A DNA stretch of 33,526 bases from Streptomyces sp. PTY087I2 (GCF_001687325.1 NZ_LZRD01000048.1:1-33526), one strand, 5' to 3'. Numbered from the stretch's first letter, positions 1 through 8,822 are shown. Numbers and translations: made by a program. Notes: a model not told the origin generated them from the sequence alone.

Positions 1-291
1 CGGGGCCGGAGCGGCTGCCGGGGCGGGCGCGGCCGGGGCGGCTGCCCCGGTCACCGGGGCCCCCGAGGCCCCGGCGCCGGGAGCGGGCTTGTCCGCCGTG
101 CCGGCGGTACCCGGCTTGTAGTCGGCGAAGAAGTCCCACCAGGCGCGATCGACCGAACTGGGATCCTGGAGGTACTGCTGGTAGATCTCGTCGACGAGCC
201 ATTCATTGGCGCCGAAAGCCGCGGCCGGGTTGGTGCCCGGGCTGGCTTGGTCGGTCGAGACGCTTGAGTTACTGGGGGACTGAGACGACAC
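1..291 (-). CDS. kgd: 2-oxoglutarate decarboxylase/dehydrogenase E1-E2 multifunctional protein, N-terminal part
   Basis: This is the first 97 codons of the large thiamine-diphosphate enzyme that decarboxylates 2-oxoglutarate in the TCA cycle; the rest lies beyond the left edge. Reading leftward from GTG at 291, the protein starts VSSQSPSNSS and then has the family N-terminal signature NEWLVDEIYQQYLQDPSSVD followed by RAWWDFFADYK at about residues 29-60. After this comes an Ala/Pro-rich linker of the kind found between the N-terminal segment and the E2-like catalytic domain in actinobacterial Kgd. The GTG is chosen because it opens the conserved N-terminus and has an AGAGGG stretch about 11 nt upstream. 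The two-component genes lie upstream on the same strand, 281 bp away. The partial state is due only to the window edge. Confidence 0.9.
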   Translation of the reverse strand, partial: MSSQSPSNSSVSTDQASPGTNPAAAFGANEWLVDEIYQQYLQDPSSVDRAWWDFFADYKPGTAGTADKPAPGAGASGAPVTGAAAPAAPAPAAAPAP

Positions 292-572
292 GGCGGCAAC
301 CGCCCTCTTCCGCTTCACAAGGTGATGGACAGCGGAAATCAAGGCTACGCCCCCCGAACCGTTCCTTGCAGGCCGGGCCGGTGCTTCGTCGTGCACATCA
401 CATCGAAGGGCGGGTTTCGGCGCAGGAAATGGCGGGAAACAAGCGAGGTTCCACTGCACTTCGGGTACGCAGGACCGTGGACACGGCCCTGCGACCGTAT
501 CCCCTTGAGGCCCCCTGCTGGCAGGACACGGTGAATGTGCCCTTCCGGTTCGACCCTATGTCAACGAGGCCG

Positions 573-1649
573 TCAACCGCGCGGCTCGGGGATTCCCGGG
601 AGGGTGACCTGGATTCGGCAGCCCCGTACGGATTCGGCCACACCGATCCGGCCGCCGTGCAGATCGACCGCCCAGCGGGCGATGGCGAGGCCCAGGCCCG
701 TACCGCCGTCGCTGCCCGGACCCTGCGGGGAGGGCGCCTGGCCCCGGTTGAACCGCTCGAACACCCGGTGGCGCTCCGCCTCCGGGATGCCGGGCCCCTC
801 GTCGATCACTTCCAGCTCCAGCGACTCGGGGTGGGCCCCGCGCCGCGCCAGCACTGTCACCCGGCCGTGCGGGGGGCTGTGCTTGACCGCGTTGTCGATC
901 AGGTTCGCGACCACCTGGTGCAGCCGCTCCGCGTCCGCGTGCGCGGTGAGCTCCGGCGGCGAGACGTCCAGATGCAGATGGACGTCCGTACGGGAGTGAT
1001 TGCCCGAACCCGACGACAGGCGTCGCTGCGAGGCGGCGAGATTCGCCTCCTTCAGTACGCCCGACAGATACGGCCACACCTCGAAACGGCGTGCCTTGAG
1101 CGCGACGACCCCGTTGTCCAGGCGCGACAGGTCCAGCAGCGTCTCGACCAGCCGTCCGAGCCGCTCCGTCTGTTTCAGTGCCGTGCGCATCGTCTCCGGA
1201 TCGGCGGCGGACACCCCGTCCACCACGTTCTCCAGCACGGCTCTCAGCGCCGCGATGGGCGTACGCAGCTCATGGCTGACATTGGCGACCAGTTCTTTTC
1301 GATGCCGGTCCTCCGCCTCCAGATCGTCCGCCATGCGGTTGATCGTCTGCGCCAGGTCGCCCAGCTCGTCCCGCCGCCCGGCACCGCTCACCCGGCGCGT
1401 GTAGTCGCCGTGCGAGATCGACCGGGCCACCGCTCTCATCTCGTCCAGCGGCGCGGTCAGACCGTGCGCCACGAACTGGGTGATCAGCAGGGTGGCGATC
1501 ACCGAGAACACCGTGATGAAGCGGAACTCCGTACGGGTCCGCAGCGCGACGATCAGCAGACCCGTGGTGATGAACACCGAGACCACGACGAGCGTGCCGA
1601 GCTTGGCCTTGATCGAGAAGGGCCGCAGTCCGGACCCTGGCCGGGTCAT
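573..1649 (-). CDS. sensor histidine kinase (HAMP, HisKA, HATPase_c)
   Basis: A 358-aa membrane histidine kinase that autophosphorylates and passes phosphate to the regulator encoded just upstream. Two hydrophobic segments lie close together (about residues 17-37 and 43-63), so there is almost no extracellular sensor and the input may be intramembrane. A HAMP linker follows (about 64-115). The HisKA motif ELVANVSHELRT places the phosphoacceptor His at 126. The ATPase domain shows the N box (NLIDNAVKHS), G1 (DEGPGI) and G2 (GTGLGLAI). The ATG at 1649 overlaps the regulator stop codon as ATGA, which supports this start and implies translational coupling. The signal sensed cannot be told from the sequence. 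Confidence 0.9.
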   Translation of the reverse strand: MTRPGSGLRPFSIKAKLGTLVVVSVFITTGLLIVALRTRTEFRFITVFSVIATLLITQFVAHGLTAPLDEMRAVARSISHGDYTRRVSGAGRRDELGDLAQTINRMADDLEAEDRHRKELVANVSHELRTPIAALRAVLENVVDGVSAADPETMRTALKQTERLGRLVETLLDLSRLDNGVVALKARRFEVWPYLSGVLKEANLAASQRRLSSGSGNHSRTDVHLHLDVSPPELTAHADAERLHQVVANLIDNAVKHSPPHGRVTVLARRGAHPESLELEVIDEGPGIPEAERHRVFERFNRGQAPSPQGPGSDGGTGLGLAIARWAVDLHGGRIGVAESVRGCRIQVTLPGIPEPRG

Positions 1650-2383
1650 GGCGCGGGAGTCTCCAGGGCGTAACCCACACCGTGCACGGTACGGATCCGC
1701 TCCGCGCCGATCTTCCGGCGCAGCGCCTTGATGTGGCTGTCGACCGTACGGGTGCCCGAGGCGTCCGCCCAGTCCCACACCTCGGCCAGCAGCTGCTCCC
1801 GGGAGAGCACCGCGCGCGGGGTGTTGGCGAGGCAGACCAGCAGGTCGAACTCGGTCGGCGTGAGGTGGACGTCCTCGGCGCGCACCCGGACCCGGCGCTG
1901 CGCGTGGTCGATCTCCAGCTCGCCCAGGCGCAGTATCCCGCTGCGCGGGGTGACGGCGGCCAGCGCCGCCCGCTCCACCCGGCGCAGCAGCACGTGCACC
2001 CGGGCGGCCAGCTCCCGCATGGAGAACGGCTTGGTCATGTAGTCGTCGGCGCCGACCCCGAGCCCGACCAGCATGTCGGTCTCGTCGTCGCGTGCGGTGA
2101 GCATCAGCACCGGCACCGGGCGCTGCGCCTGCACCCGGCGGCAGACCTCCAGGCCGTCGAAGCCCGGAAGCATGATGTCGAGCACCATCAGATCGGGCTG
2201 CCAGGCCTCGGCCGCGTCCACGGCCGCGGGGCCGTCCAGCGCGGTCTGCACCAGGAAGCCCTCCGCCCGCAGCCGGGCGGAAATGGCGTCGACGATCGTG
2301 GCGTCGTCCTCGACCACCAGCACCCGGCGCTGAGCCCCCGGGGTGGCCGCGACGCCGTTGTGGGTGGTGTGTGTCTGTTCCAT
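1646..2383 (-). CDS. OmpR/PhoB-family response regulator
   Basis: A 245-aa DNA-binding response regulator paired with the downstream kinase. The receiver domain has acidic residues D26/D27, phosphoacceptor D69 (in LMVLDIMLPG), the switch region MLTARDD and the conserved lysine K118 (MTKPF). The C-terminal winged helix ends in the typical TVDSHIKALRRKIG and RTVHGVGYAL. The ATG at 2383 is preferred over an in-frame ATG 11 codons upstream because a GGGGCGGGG stretch lies just upstream and the receiver domain begins about 20 residues in. The pair forms a two-gene operon. I found no convincing promoter in the 233 bp upstream. Confidence 0.9.
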   Translation of the reverse strand: MEQTHTTHNGVAATPGAQRRVLVVEDDATIVDAISARLRAEGFLVQTALDGPAAVDAAEAWQPDLMVLDIMLPGFDGLEVCRRVQAQRPVPVLMLTARDDETDMLVGLGVGADDYMTKPFSMRELAARVHVLLRRVERAALAAVTPRSGILRLGELEIDHAQRRVRVRAEDVHLTPTEFDLLVCLANTPRAVLSREQLLAEVWDWADASGTRTVDSHIKALRRKIGAERIRTVHGVGYALETPAP

Positions 2384-2616
2384 CGCCCCGCCCCTGCCCG
2401 TTCTCGCGGGAGCCATTCCCCCGGAGGCACGGTCTTCGCTCGTGGTTTTCGTGGGTGATCCCGTGTGCCGGTCAGCAGCGTAAAGGCAGCGGAGGGCTCC
2501 CGGCTACGCAGGGTGTTGCCCCGGGGTGACGAGTTCGGGCCGGGCGGGCGGCCGGATCGTCTGCCTTGTGCCGGTTGACCCGTGCCGCCGCCGGGCCGCG
2601 CATACCGGGAGGGGGT

Positions 2617-3345
2617 TCAGCCGGCCCGGAGTGCGAGATGGACCACGTCGGGCACACCTCGGGCAACGGCCACCTCTTCCGTCCGAACCCCGCTGAACCC
2701 GGCATTCCGCAACGCCTGTTCGAAGGCGGGCGACGGCTGCGCGGACCAGACGGCGAGCACTCCGCCCGGGTTCAGACGGTCGTGGCAGTGCGCCAGACCG
2801 GCCGGGGAGTAGAGGCTTTCGTTGCCCTCCGTGACCGTCCAGTCGGGCCCGTTGTCGATGTCCAGGCAGAGCGCGTCGTAACGCTCCGTGGTGGTACGGA
2901 GATGAGCGACCAGGTCCGCGTGCAGGATCCCGGCCCGGGGATCGGCCAGCGCCGCCCCGGAGATCCGCCCCAGCGGCCCGGCCCGGTGCCAGTCCACGAT
3001 CGCCTGCTCCCGCTCCACGACCACGATCCGCCCCCAGCGCCCCTCCTCGGCGGCCCGCACCAGGGAAAACCCGACGCCGAGCCCGCCGATCAGCACGGAG
3101 GGCGCCGCCCGGTCGGCGGGCAGCGAGGCCAGCGCGACGTCGATCAGCAGCCGCTCGGAGCGCCCGTCGGAAGTGTCCATCAGGAAGCACCCGTTGGCGA
3201 TGATCTCGAAGTGCTCCCCGCGCTCCCGCAGCACGACCTCGCCGAAGGGGCCTTCGCGACGGTCGAGGACGACAGGGGTGTCGGTGGAGCGCACGGGCAG
3301 CGATTCCATCGGTTCGGGGGCGGGCCAGGTGGATGTCGCGGACAT
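2617..3345 (-). CDS. spermidine synthase-like SAM-dependent methyltransferase-fold protein
   Basis: A 242-aa cytosolic protein with the spermine/spermidine-synthase Rossmann fold. The N-terminal beta region (GPFGEVVLRERGEHFEIIANG) resembles the small N-terminal domain of the family. The nucleotide-binding loop GGLGVGFSL is near residue 85, an acidic strand end follows in VVVERE, and DALCLDIDNGPDW matches the motif region that holds the catalytic acid. Actinobacteria carry several such proteins of unknown substrate, so polyamine synthesis is not established. ATG 3345 is chosen over an in-frame ATG at 3393 because of GGAGAG at suitable spacing and because homology-like sequence starts after it. 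The left end of the Tn7-like element lies about 190 bp upstream. Confidence 0.75.
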   Translation of the reverse strand: MSATSTWPAPEPMESLPVRSTDTPVVLDRREGPFGEVVLRERGEHFEIIANGCFLMDTSDGRSERLLIDVALASLPADRAAPSVLIGGLGVGFSLVRAAEEGRWGRIVVVEREQAIVDWHRAGPLGRISGAALADPRAGILHADLVAHLRTTTERYDALCLDIDNGPDWTVTEGNESLYSPAGLAHCHDRLNPGGVLAVWSAQPSPAFEQALRNAGFSGVRTEEVAVARGVPDVVHLALRAG

Positions 3346-3567
3346 GGGGGCGGCTCTCCGGTATCCGGTCGTCGGCGGTCGATGCGCGTCCATCCTGTCC
3401 CGCCGGGCGGGGTGAAGGCCAGCGGGTTCCGGGCTCCGGGGCGGGGAACAACCGTCCGCCGTCGGGCGCTCCCGTACGGGGAGGGGCGCCCGGGAAAGAA
3501 CGGGAAAGAGGGGTGCGGCGCGCGGCGGGTGTCGGGTGTCGTTTCACATTGCGTTGGCTCCGACGTC

Positions 3568-4797
3568 CTAGCTGCGAGGCGATGAGATGGGTTGCGCTGT
3601 GCCATCAGATTTTGTGCAGATTGACTCTTCGTTTTCCGTCCGTTGCTGTGGCAGGTGAGGGGGCTTGGCTTCGGAGGCTCGGCGCATTTCCGCGACCTCC
3701 TTGCGCATGAGATCGTCGGTGCGTGTGCTGTGCCAGATGGTTCCTTCCCACTTCTCGTATCGGTGTTCGCGGTCACGCAGGAGGACCGGTTTGAGGTGGC
3801 TGTGGAAGAGGAGTGTGCGACCCAGATCCTTGTGGGTTCGGTTGAACCACATCGCGGCTTTTTCGTGGCGGGCGAGTCGGTTCGCTGCGAGGCCGGGGAG
3901 CTTGCCGCGCATCCGGCCGGGCGTGTAGGTCGTCAGGGGCTGGCTCGGTGGGCGCCAGGAGTCGGCGAGGGACCAGTGCGCGATGGCGTCGCCCTTGCGG
4001 TCGGGTGGGCGGTAGGGGTAGGTGACGCGGTTGCTGATCTCCGTGAAGAAGCGGGCTTGCTTGGCCTTGGTGCCGTCGGCCAGCTGCCGCCAGTGGGGTG
4101 AGGCGATCAGGGGTGCCAGGGCAACGGCCTCGGGATAGACCGCTGCGAACATTCGCGAGGTGCTGTAGTCGATGTAGTCCTGCTTCTCCCGGTCGAACGG
4201 GATGAGGAGGTCGAGGCGGTCGTCCCAGGTGTCCCAGGTGCCGAAGGGGACCGGGTAGCCGTCGACGGACCAGATGTGTGCGCAGAGCATGAGGCCGCTG
4301 AGCACGGCGTCGTAGGTGGCGGCCCAGCCGTAGCGGCTGAGGATGCGCAGGTGTTTGCGCTGGGCGTCGACGACTTCGGGCAGCCGGGTGAGGTCGACGG
4401 CGGGATGGTCGATGTCGGGCGGCCCGATCCAGGTGCGGTGGCGCAGGCAGACGTAGCGGTGGTGGGGCAGGAGCCGGGTCACTTTGCCTCCGGGGTGCCG
4501 GGCGTCGCAGTGGTGGCAGCCGGTCTGCGGCTGGTGCCGGAACATCGTCCAGTCGGGCCGTGGTGCGCGCAGTTCGGGCAGGGCTCCGGCAAGGGCGTGG
4601 ACGGTGCGGCCGGTGAGCGCGGCGAGGCGTTCGGGGACGACGACGCGGCGCATGCCGCCGGACTTCTCACGCTCGGTGACCTGTGTCCAGAGGTCGTTGA
4701 TGTCGAGGCCGTGGAGGGTGGCCAGGCGCCCGATGTAGGAGGCGGGGATCTCGTGCTGTGCGGGGGGAACGGGATCGGGCAGTCGGCGGATGTGCAT
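3568..4797 (-). CDS. tniQ: TniQ-family target-selection protein
   Basis: A 409-aa TniQ/TnsD-like protein, the target selector of Tn7/Tn5053-type transposition that links target DNA to the AAA+ regulator. The N-terminus has the family pattern of a Pro/His-rich start followed by IPASYIGRLATLHGL. A zinc-binding cluster follows at C94-x2-C97 and C117-x2-H120 (CHHC, CLRH). The C-terminal half (about residues 200-409) is basic and probably binds DNA. Its ATG shares one base with the stop of tnsC (TGATG), so it is translationally coupled as last gene of the operon. The stop is only about 30 bp from the proposed left terminus. Whether it is a site-specific TnsD-type or relaxed TniQ-type selector cannot be read from sequence alone. 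Confidence 0.85.
   Translation of the reverse strand: MHIRRLPDPVPPAQHEIPASYIGRLATLHGLDINDLWTQVTEREKSGGMRRVVVPERLAALTGRTVHALAGALPELRAPRPDWTMFRHQPQTGCHHCDARHPGGKVTRLLPHHRYVCLRHRTWIGPPDIDHPAVDLTRLPEVVDAQRKHLRILSRYGWAATYDAVLSGLMLCAHIWSVDGYPVPFGTWDTWDDRLDLLIPFDREKQDYIDYSTSRMFAAVYPEAVALAPLIASPHWRQLADGTKAKQARFFTEISNRVTYPYRPPDRKGDAIAHWSLADSWRPPSQPLTTYTPGRMRGKLPGLAANRLARHEKAAMWFNRTHKDLGRTLLFHSHLKPVLLRDREHRYEKWEGTIWHSTRTDDLMRKEVAEMRRASEAKPPHLPQQRTENEESICTKSDGTAQPISSPRS
3625..3635 (-). repeat. inverted copy of right-end transposase-site motif (left end)
   Basis: CTCTTCGTTTT here is the exact reverse complement of AAAACGAAGAG at 8736-8746 near the right end. It lies within the last codons of tniQ, so the left end of the transposon overlaps its own coding sequence. 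It is a candidate TnsB-binding site. Confidence 0.5.
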
Positions 4798-5873
4798 CAG
4801 GCCACGCGCCTCCGCTTCCTCGCGGGTCTGGCGGGGGCGGTGCGCCTCTCGGACTGCTCGGCCGCGTAGTCGACAGGAACGGCCTCCAGGAGGTCCTCGG
4901 TGATGCGCTCGCTCCCGTCCTCGATGGCGAGGACGGCGGCGCCGCGGATGAGCTGGGAGAGGCTGCCGATCATGCCGCCGGTGCGGTGGAAGAGGTACTC
5001 GCTCAGCCCGGCCAGCGTGCCGAGGGCGTGGTGGTGCAGTCGGAGTGTGGACTCCAGGGTGCCCACCAGGGCCCGCCAGGCGTCCTGGTCCTCGGCGGTG
5101 GCGTGTGAGAAGGCGGCGGCTGGGATGACGACGAAACGTCCGGCGATCTGCCCTCCCCGGGTGCCCCTGAACAGGCCCTTGGACTCGACGTCGATGCCGG
5201 CGTAGGCGAAGGTGGCGGGCAGCCGTTCGGCGAAGTATTTCAGCTGGTCGGAGGCTTCGGCCCCGGAGCGGGTGGCGAGGGTCAGGTTGTGGATCTCGTC
5301 GACGAGCACCAGGTCGACACGGACATGGGCGGCTGTTGCGCAGACGGCGTCGACGATGTCGGTGACGTTGGCGCGGGAGGGGAACGTCAGCCCGAAGAAG
5401 CGGGCGAACTCCATCGCGAGCATCTTCGGGGTGGCCGCTGGCGGGACGGTGACATAGAGAACCGGGAGCCGGTTCGCATCACGTGGGTGCCGCTTGCGGA
5501 CGGCCAGCTCGTGCGCCCGCCCGAGCTGGGTCAGCGCGGTCGTCTTCCCGGTGCCGGAGGCGCCGGAGAGGATCACGCCGCGGCGGGCGGAGATCTGGTT
5601 GCGGTTGAGCTGGATCAGCAGCCGGGATGTGGCCGTCACCTTGCGGATGACCGGAGTGTTCACCATCGGCAGGTCGGCGTGATACTCGCGGCGCTGTTCG
5701 TCCTCGCGCATCCGCTCCCGCGGGCTCAGCGCTGCCTGCTCGGCGGCCGTCAGCAGACCGGGCGGAACCGGCTCGTGGCCGACGAAGTGACGCCAGCCCT
5801 CCTTAGTGGTCAGCGGGTTGTCTGGCGGAACCTCCGCTGCCGTGTCCGGTGCGGGCAAGGAGGGCGTGTTCAT
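4797..5873 (-). CDS. tnsC: TnsC/TniB-like AAA+ transposition regulator
   Basis: A 358-aa AAA+ ATPase that would connect TniQ-marked target DNA with the TnsAB transposase. Walker A is GASGTGKTT (residues 104-112), Walker B is VLVDEIHNL (189-197), and the TniB-type N-terminal region (LTTKEGWRHFVGHEP, residues 21-35) precedes them. The tail is strongly basic (RKRRRVA). The ATG at 5873 overlaps the tnsB stop as ATGA. The open frame continues upstream inside tnsB, but that part is a shadow of tnsB. The stop overlaps tniQ by one base. Confidence 0.9.
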   Translation of the reverse strand: MNTPSLPAPDTAAEVPPDNPLTTKEGWRHFVGHEPVPPGLLTAAEQAALSPRERMREDEQRREYHADLPMVNTPVIRKVTATSRLLIQLNRNQISARRGVILSGASGTGKTTALTQLGRAHELAVRKRHPRDANRLPVLYVTVPPAATPKMLAMEFARFFGLTFPSRANVTDIVDAVCATAAHVRVDLVLVDEIHNLTLATRSGAEASDQLKYFAERLPATFAYAGIDVESKGLFRGTRGGQIAGRFVVIPAAAFSHATAEDQDAWRALVGTLESTLRLHHHALGTLAGLSEYLFHRTGGMIGSLSQLIRGAAVLAIEDGSERITEDLLEAVPVDYAAEQSERRTAPARPARKRRRVA

Positions 5874-7906
5874 AGCCACCTCTCGGCTTCTGCGTGGGCG
5901 TCGAAGATCCCGAACTCCGCCACCGGCGCTGGCGGATGGACCTTGATCTCCGGCTCGGACGCGGTGTCGTTGTCGGTCTCGGAAGCCGCGGCGGGAGCGG
6001 GGATGCCGCGGGCGGTGCGGGTGCGGGCGGCCACCTTGGCCGACCGGGTGTCCGGGCCGTGTTCGGCGCGGGTGAGCAGGCCATCCAGGACGCGGGCGAC
6101 AGCCGACTCGTTGGTGTTGTCCAGTCCGGCCTCGGCTGCCAGGCGGCGCGCGTGTTGCCAGGTGAAGTCGGCGAACGGCGCGTTCACCAGCGGCCACTGT
6201 GTCCAGGGCGTGGTGACCCAGCCGCCCGGCGTGCGGACGAACACCTGGGACAGGTCGTAGGGGTCGTAGTGCACTTCCCACAGACCGCGCTGGGCGGTGA
6301 TCCCGGAGTGCTCGCGCCGATACGGACCCAGGTCGGGGCTGTCGTAGGTGCGGTAACTGATCTGGATGCCGTAGTCGTTGACCGCCCGCCAGGCCACCGG
6401 CAGCAGTTCCAGGTAGTCCTCGCCGCGCAGCACGAGCGGCAGATAGCCGCAGGCCGCCACCAGCGAGGCGTATTTGTCGTTTGGCGACATCGCCCTCTTC
6501 GGGCGGAACGGGTCGCGCAGAGCGCTGTGTGGTCTGGTCTGCCACCCGGCCAGCAGCCATTCATCCAGCAGCTCCTGAAGCTCCGGGACCGTCCAGACGG
6601 CCCGGTCCTCGACCCGTTCGCCGCGGCGGGAGACATCCCGGCCGGTGTAGCCCGCCAGGTGCTGGGTGAACAGCGTGTTGATCGAGGAGAAGGTGGCCTC
6701 CACGATCGCCTTGTCGGTCGGCGTGCGCGGACGCGCCCGCTGCACCGAGACGCCGAGCCGTTCGCAGGCCCGCAGGAACGTGTCGGAGATGAATACCTTG
6801 CCGCCGTCGATGACGACGGTGTCCGGCACGATCACCGGTTTCGCCGCGGCCTGTTCCATCCGCGTGTCCACATCCAGCAGGCGCATGTGCGGCATCCGGG
6901 AGGCCGCCATCCGCAGGCTCGCGGACCAGCCGGGCCGCATCGGCTCGGGCACCAGCATCCGGGCCAGCAGCAGCGAGGCGTCCACCGCCTTGGTACCCAC
7001 CGGCCGCAGCACCGCAGCGCAGATCGTGCGGGTCGCGACGTCGACTGCGATCGTCAGATCCGCGCGGGCCGTCAGCCCCGAGTCGAGAACCACCATCACA
7101 TCCAGCGGGGTCGAGTCGATCTGCACCTGTTCCCCGGGACGGTCCGCGAACGTCGGTGTGAACGGCCCCTGCGGCCGGTTTGCCGTCTGCCGCCGTGTGA
7201 CCGCTGAACCGAAGGTGTGCCTCCCCGTGGACAGCGCGTCGACCAGCTTGTAGAAGGTCCGCTGACTCGGCAGCGGCACCACCCCTTCGCCGTGGGTGGC
7301 CTCCACCAGCTTGACCACCCGGCGGATCAGCCGCGACCGGGTCCCTGTCGAGATGTTCGTCTCGGCTTCCAGGGCCTCTTGGACGGCCGCGACCAGCCGT
7401 TCGTCCGCCCGCCCCGTCGCCTCCCAGGTCTGGGTCGTCCGCTGGTCCACCAGCCCCCAGACTCCCTGCCGGACGTAGCGCGACCGTCGGCTTTGCACGG
7501 TCCGAACCGTTACCCCCAGTTCCCGTGCTTTCGCCGCCATCCGTTCCATCAGCGAGAAGGCTGCCGGGTCATAGCCGGGGCGCGGCGGCGTGCCCGGCGC
7601 GGCGCCAGGAGGCAACCCGGTCTCGATCTCCACCATGTGCCGTTCCCACTCGTGGGCCGCCTCCCGCACCGGCCCCGGCAACGTCGCCAGCAGCCCAGAC
7701 GGCTCCAGCACGGGCAGCGGCTCCGTGCCGGTGACGGTGAAGTCCGGCGCCGCCATCAGGTGCGAGGCCAGCACCACTGATTCCCTCCCGGTGGCCGACC
7801 GCAGCCGCACGGACGTACCGGCGAGCGCCACCACCTGATGGTCCCCGTCGTCGTAGGTGACCCAGTCCCCGGGCCGCAACACCGGCTTGCCCGGTCCGGC
7901 CGTCAC
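5870..7906 (-). CDS. tnsB: TnsB-like DDE transposase (Mu-type rve core and C-terminal domain)
   Basis: A 678-aa transposase that cuts and joins the 3' ends of the element. The RNase-H-like core shows D264 (VQIDSTPLDV), D367 (TVVIDGGK) and E403 (TDKAIVEATF), with 35 residues between the second Asp and the Glu, the classic DD35E spacing. A helix-turn-helix region precedes it (about residues 115-240). The C-terminal half has the Mu-transposase beta-barrel sequence (NDYGIQISYRTYDS, VHYDPYDLSQVFVRTPGGW). The GTG at 7906 overlaps the tnsA stop as GTGA and is followed directly by conserved-looking sequence, so the longer frame is rejected. It forms a heteromeric transposase with TnsA. Confidence 0.92.
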   Translation of the reverse strand: MTAGPGKPVLRPGDWVTYDDGDHQVVALAGTSVRLRSATGRESVVLASHLMAAPDFTVTGTEPLPVLEPSGLLATLPGPVREAAHEWERHMVEIETGLPPGAAPGTPPRPGYDPAAFSLMERMAAKARELGVTVRTVQSRRSRYVRQGVWGLVDQRTTQTWEATGRADERLVAAVQEALEAETNISTGTRSRLIRRVVKLVEATHGEGVVPLPSQRTFYKLVDALSTGRHTFGSAVTRRQTANRPQGPFTPTFADRPGEQVQIDSTPLDVMVVLDSGLTARADLTIAVDVATRTICAAVLRPVGTKAVDASLLLARMLVPEPMRPGWSASLRMAASRMPHMRLLDVDTRMEQAAAKPVIVPDTVVIDGGKVFISDTFLRACERLGVSVQRARPRTPTDKAIVEATFSSINTLFTQHLAGYTGRDVSRRGERVEDRAVWTVPELQELLDEWLLAGWQTRPHSALRDPFRPKRAMSPNDKYASLVAACGYLPLVLRGEDYLELLPVAWRAVNDYGIQISYRTYDSPDLGPYRREHSGITAQRGLWEVHYDPYDLSQVFVRTPGGWVTTPWTQWPLVNAPFADFTWQHARRLAAEAGLDNTNESAVARVLDGLLTRAEHGPDTRSAKVAARTRTARGIPAPAAASETDNDTASEPEIKVHPPAPVAEFGIFDAHAEAERWL

Positions 7907-8664
7907 CGCGGCGTCCCCGCGGACACCAGCGAGAGTGCATGCAACGGCACCGACACATCCGCCGACAACTCGTGCAACCACAGCAGGTGGAATAGCACCG
8001 GGAGCACTCCGATCGGGTCCCCCACTGCCGATGCACCCGTCATCAACGGCTGCGGCTCAGCGAACGCCGCCAACAGCTCGGAGGCCACGGGCTCCAGCCG
8101 GTGCCGGGGGTGGCGGTAGCCCGCCAGCCAGCGCACGTTGCGCACCACGATCGCGTCCGGTGTCCCGACCAGCCGGAACTCCCACCCGACTTGAGCGCAG
8201 GCTTCTCGCGTCGCCTCGAACTTCGCCAGGTCCCGGCGCTTGCGCCGATTCGCCGGACGGCAGTCGACCACCACCGCCGTGCCGTCGTCGCGGCGCGCGA
8301 AGTAGTCCGGCGCATGCGAGATGCCCTTGCCTGCGTCCGACCGCCAGAACAGCCAGAACGGCTGAGACGAGATACCCACCACCGACGGGTCGAAGTCCAG
8401 CAGCATCACATGATCGCGCTCCAGCCAGGACTCGTACCCGATATGCCAGCCCACCGTGGATGACCACCACAGACCCGGCAGGTGCCGCTGACCCTTGTAC
8501 GACTTGAACGTGCGTACCGGCGCAGCGTCCTCGAACCGCACAGCCCAGGCGTCCACTAGCGAGGCGCGGAACTCTGAGCCGTCCCGGTCGGCGTACGCGA
8601 TCTCGAATCCCTCCGCCGGCGGCCCGGAGACTCCGCCCGGCAGCACCTCTAACGAACCTGCCAC
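7903..8664 (-). CDS. tnsA: TnsA-like endonuclease subunit of heteromeric transposase
   Basis: A 253-aa restriction-endonuclease-fold protein that would cut the 5' ends of the transposon. The TnsA N-terminal domain is recognised from GYESWLERDHVMLLDFDP (E78), HAPDYFARRDDGTAVVVD (D120, D134) and the Phe/Trp-rich strand between them. In Tn7 TnsA the catalytic set is Glu-Asp-Lys. Here the position expected for lysine reads D134-C-R136, so an arginine replaces it or the lysine is supplied elsewhere. The start is GTG 8664, preceded by AGGGAG at rather short spacing, and no better in-frame start is seen. First gene of the four-gene operon; its promoter must lie within or next to the right-end binding sites, which suggests transposase autoregulation. 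Confidence 0.85.
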   Translation of the reverse strand: MAGSLEVLPGGVSGPPAEGFEIAYADRDGSEFRASLVDAWAVRFEDAAPVRTFKSYKGQRHLPGLWWSSTVGWHIGYESWLERDHVMLLDFDPSVVGISSQPFWLFWRSDAGKGISHAPDYFARRDDGTAVVVDCRPANRRKRRDLAKFEATREACAQVGWEFRLVGTPDAIVVRNVRWLAGYRHPRHRLEPVASELLAAFAEPQPLMTGASAVGDPIGVLPVLFHLLWLHELSADVSVPLHALSLVSAGTPR

Positions 8665-8682
8665 AACTCCCTAACCCGAGCC

Positions 8683-8746
8683 GCGACGAAAGGTCACTCT
8701 GCAAGACGAAAGGCCAGGCGAAGGATGAAGCTGCAAAACGAAGAGA
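8683..8746. repeat. three TnsB-binding-site-like repeats at the transposon right end
   Basis: Three related motifs occur: GCGACGAAAGG (8683-8693), GCAAGACGAAAGG (8701-8713) and GCAAAACGAAGAG (8733-8746). They share an ACGAA core in the same orientation. Multiple spaced transposase sites at the right end are typical of Tn7-like elements. They also overlap the region where the tnsA promoter must be. Confidence 0.55.
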
Positions 8747-8822
8747 TCCACGTCACAGGACAACGGGCGAGCTGATCGCTCAGAGCGAACACGGCCCGGG
8801 GAACATTCGGCGGCTCATAAGC

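Larger units (their letters stand above)
3537..8762. mobile_element. Tn7-like transposon carrying tnsA-tnsB-tnsC-tniQ only
   Basis: The four-gene transposition module occupies nearly the whole interval and there is no passenger gene. The proposed termini begin 5'-TGTC on both sides: TGTCGTTTCACATTG inward from 3537 and TGTCCTGTGACGTGG inward from 8762 on the other strand (10 of 15 match). The flanking pentamers are TCGGG on the left and ACGGG on the right, a 4/5 match to a 5-bp target duplication. The right end holds three TnsB-site-like repeats and the left has the inverted 11-mer CTCTTCGTTTT. tnsA is next to the right end and transcribed inward, as in Tn7, so the right end faces lon. The gene content is certain. 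The exact ends are tentative. Confidence 0.75.

Noticed and set aside
3613..3635. TGTG at 3613 as the transposon left terminus
   Set aside because: It has the same 12-bp spacing to CTCTTCGTTTT as TGTG on the right end (8757). However, the flanking pentamers (GATTT and GGACA) do not match and the tniQ end would fall outside the element.
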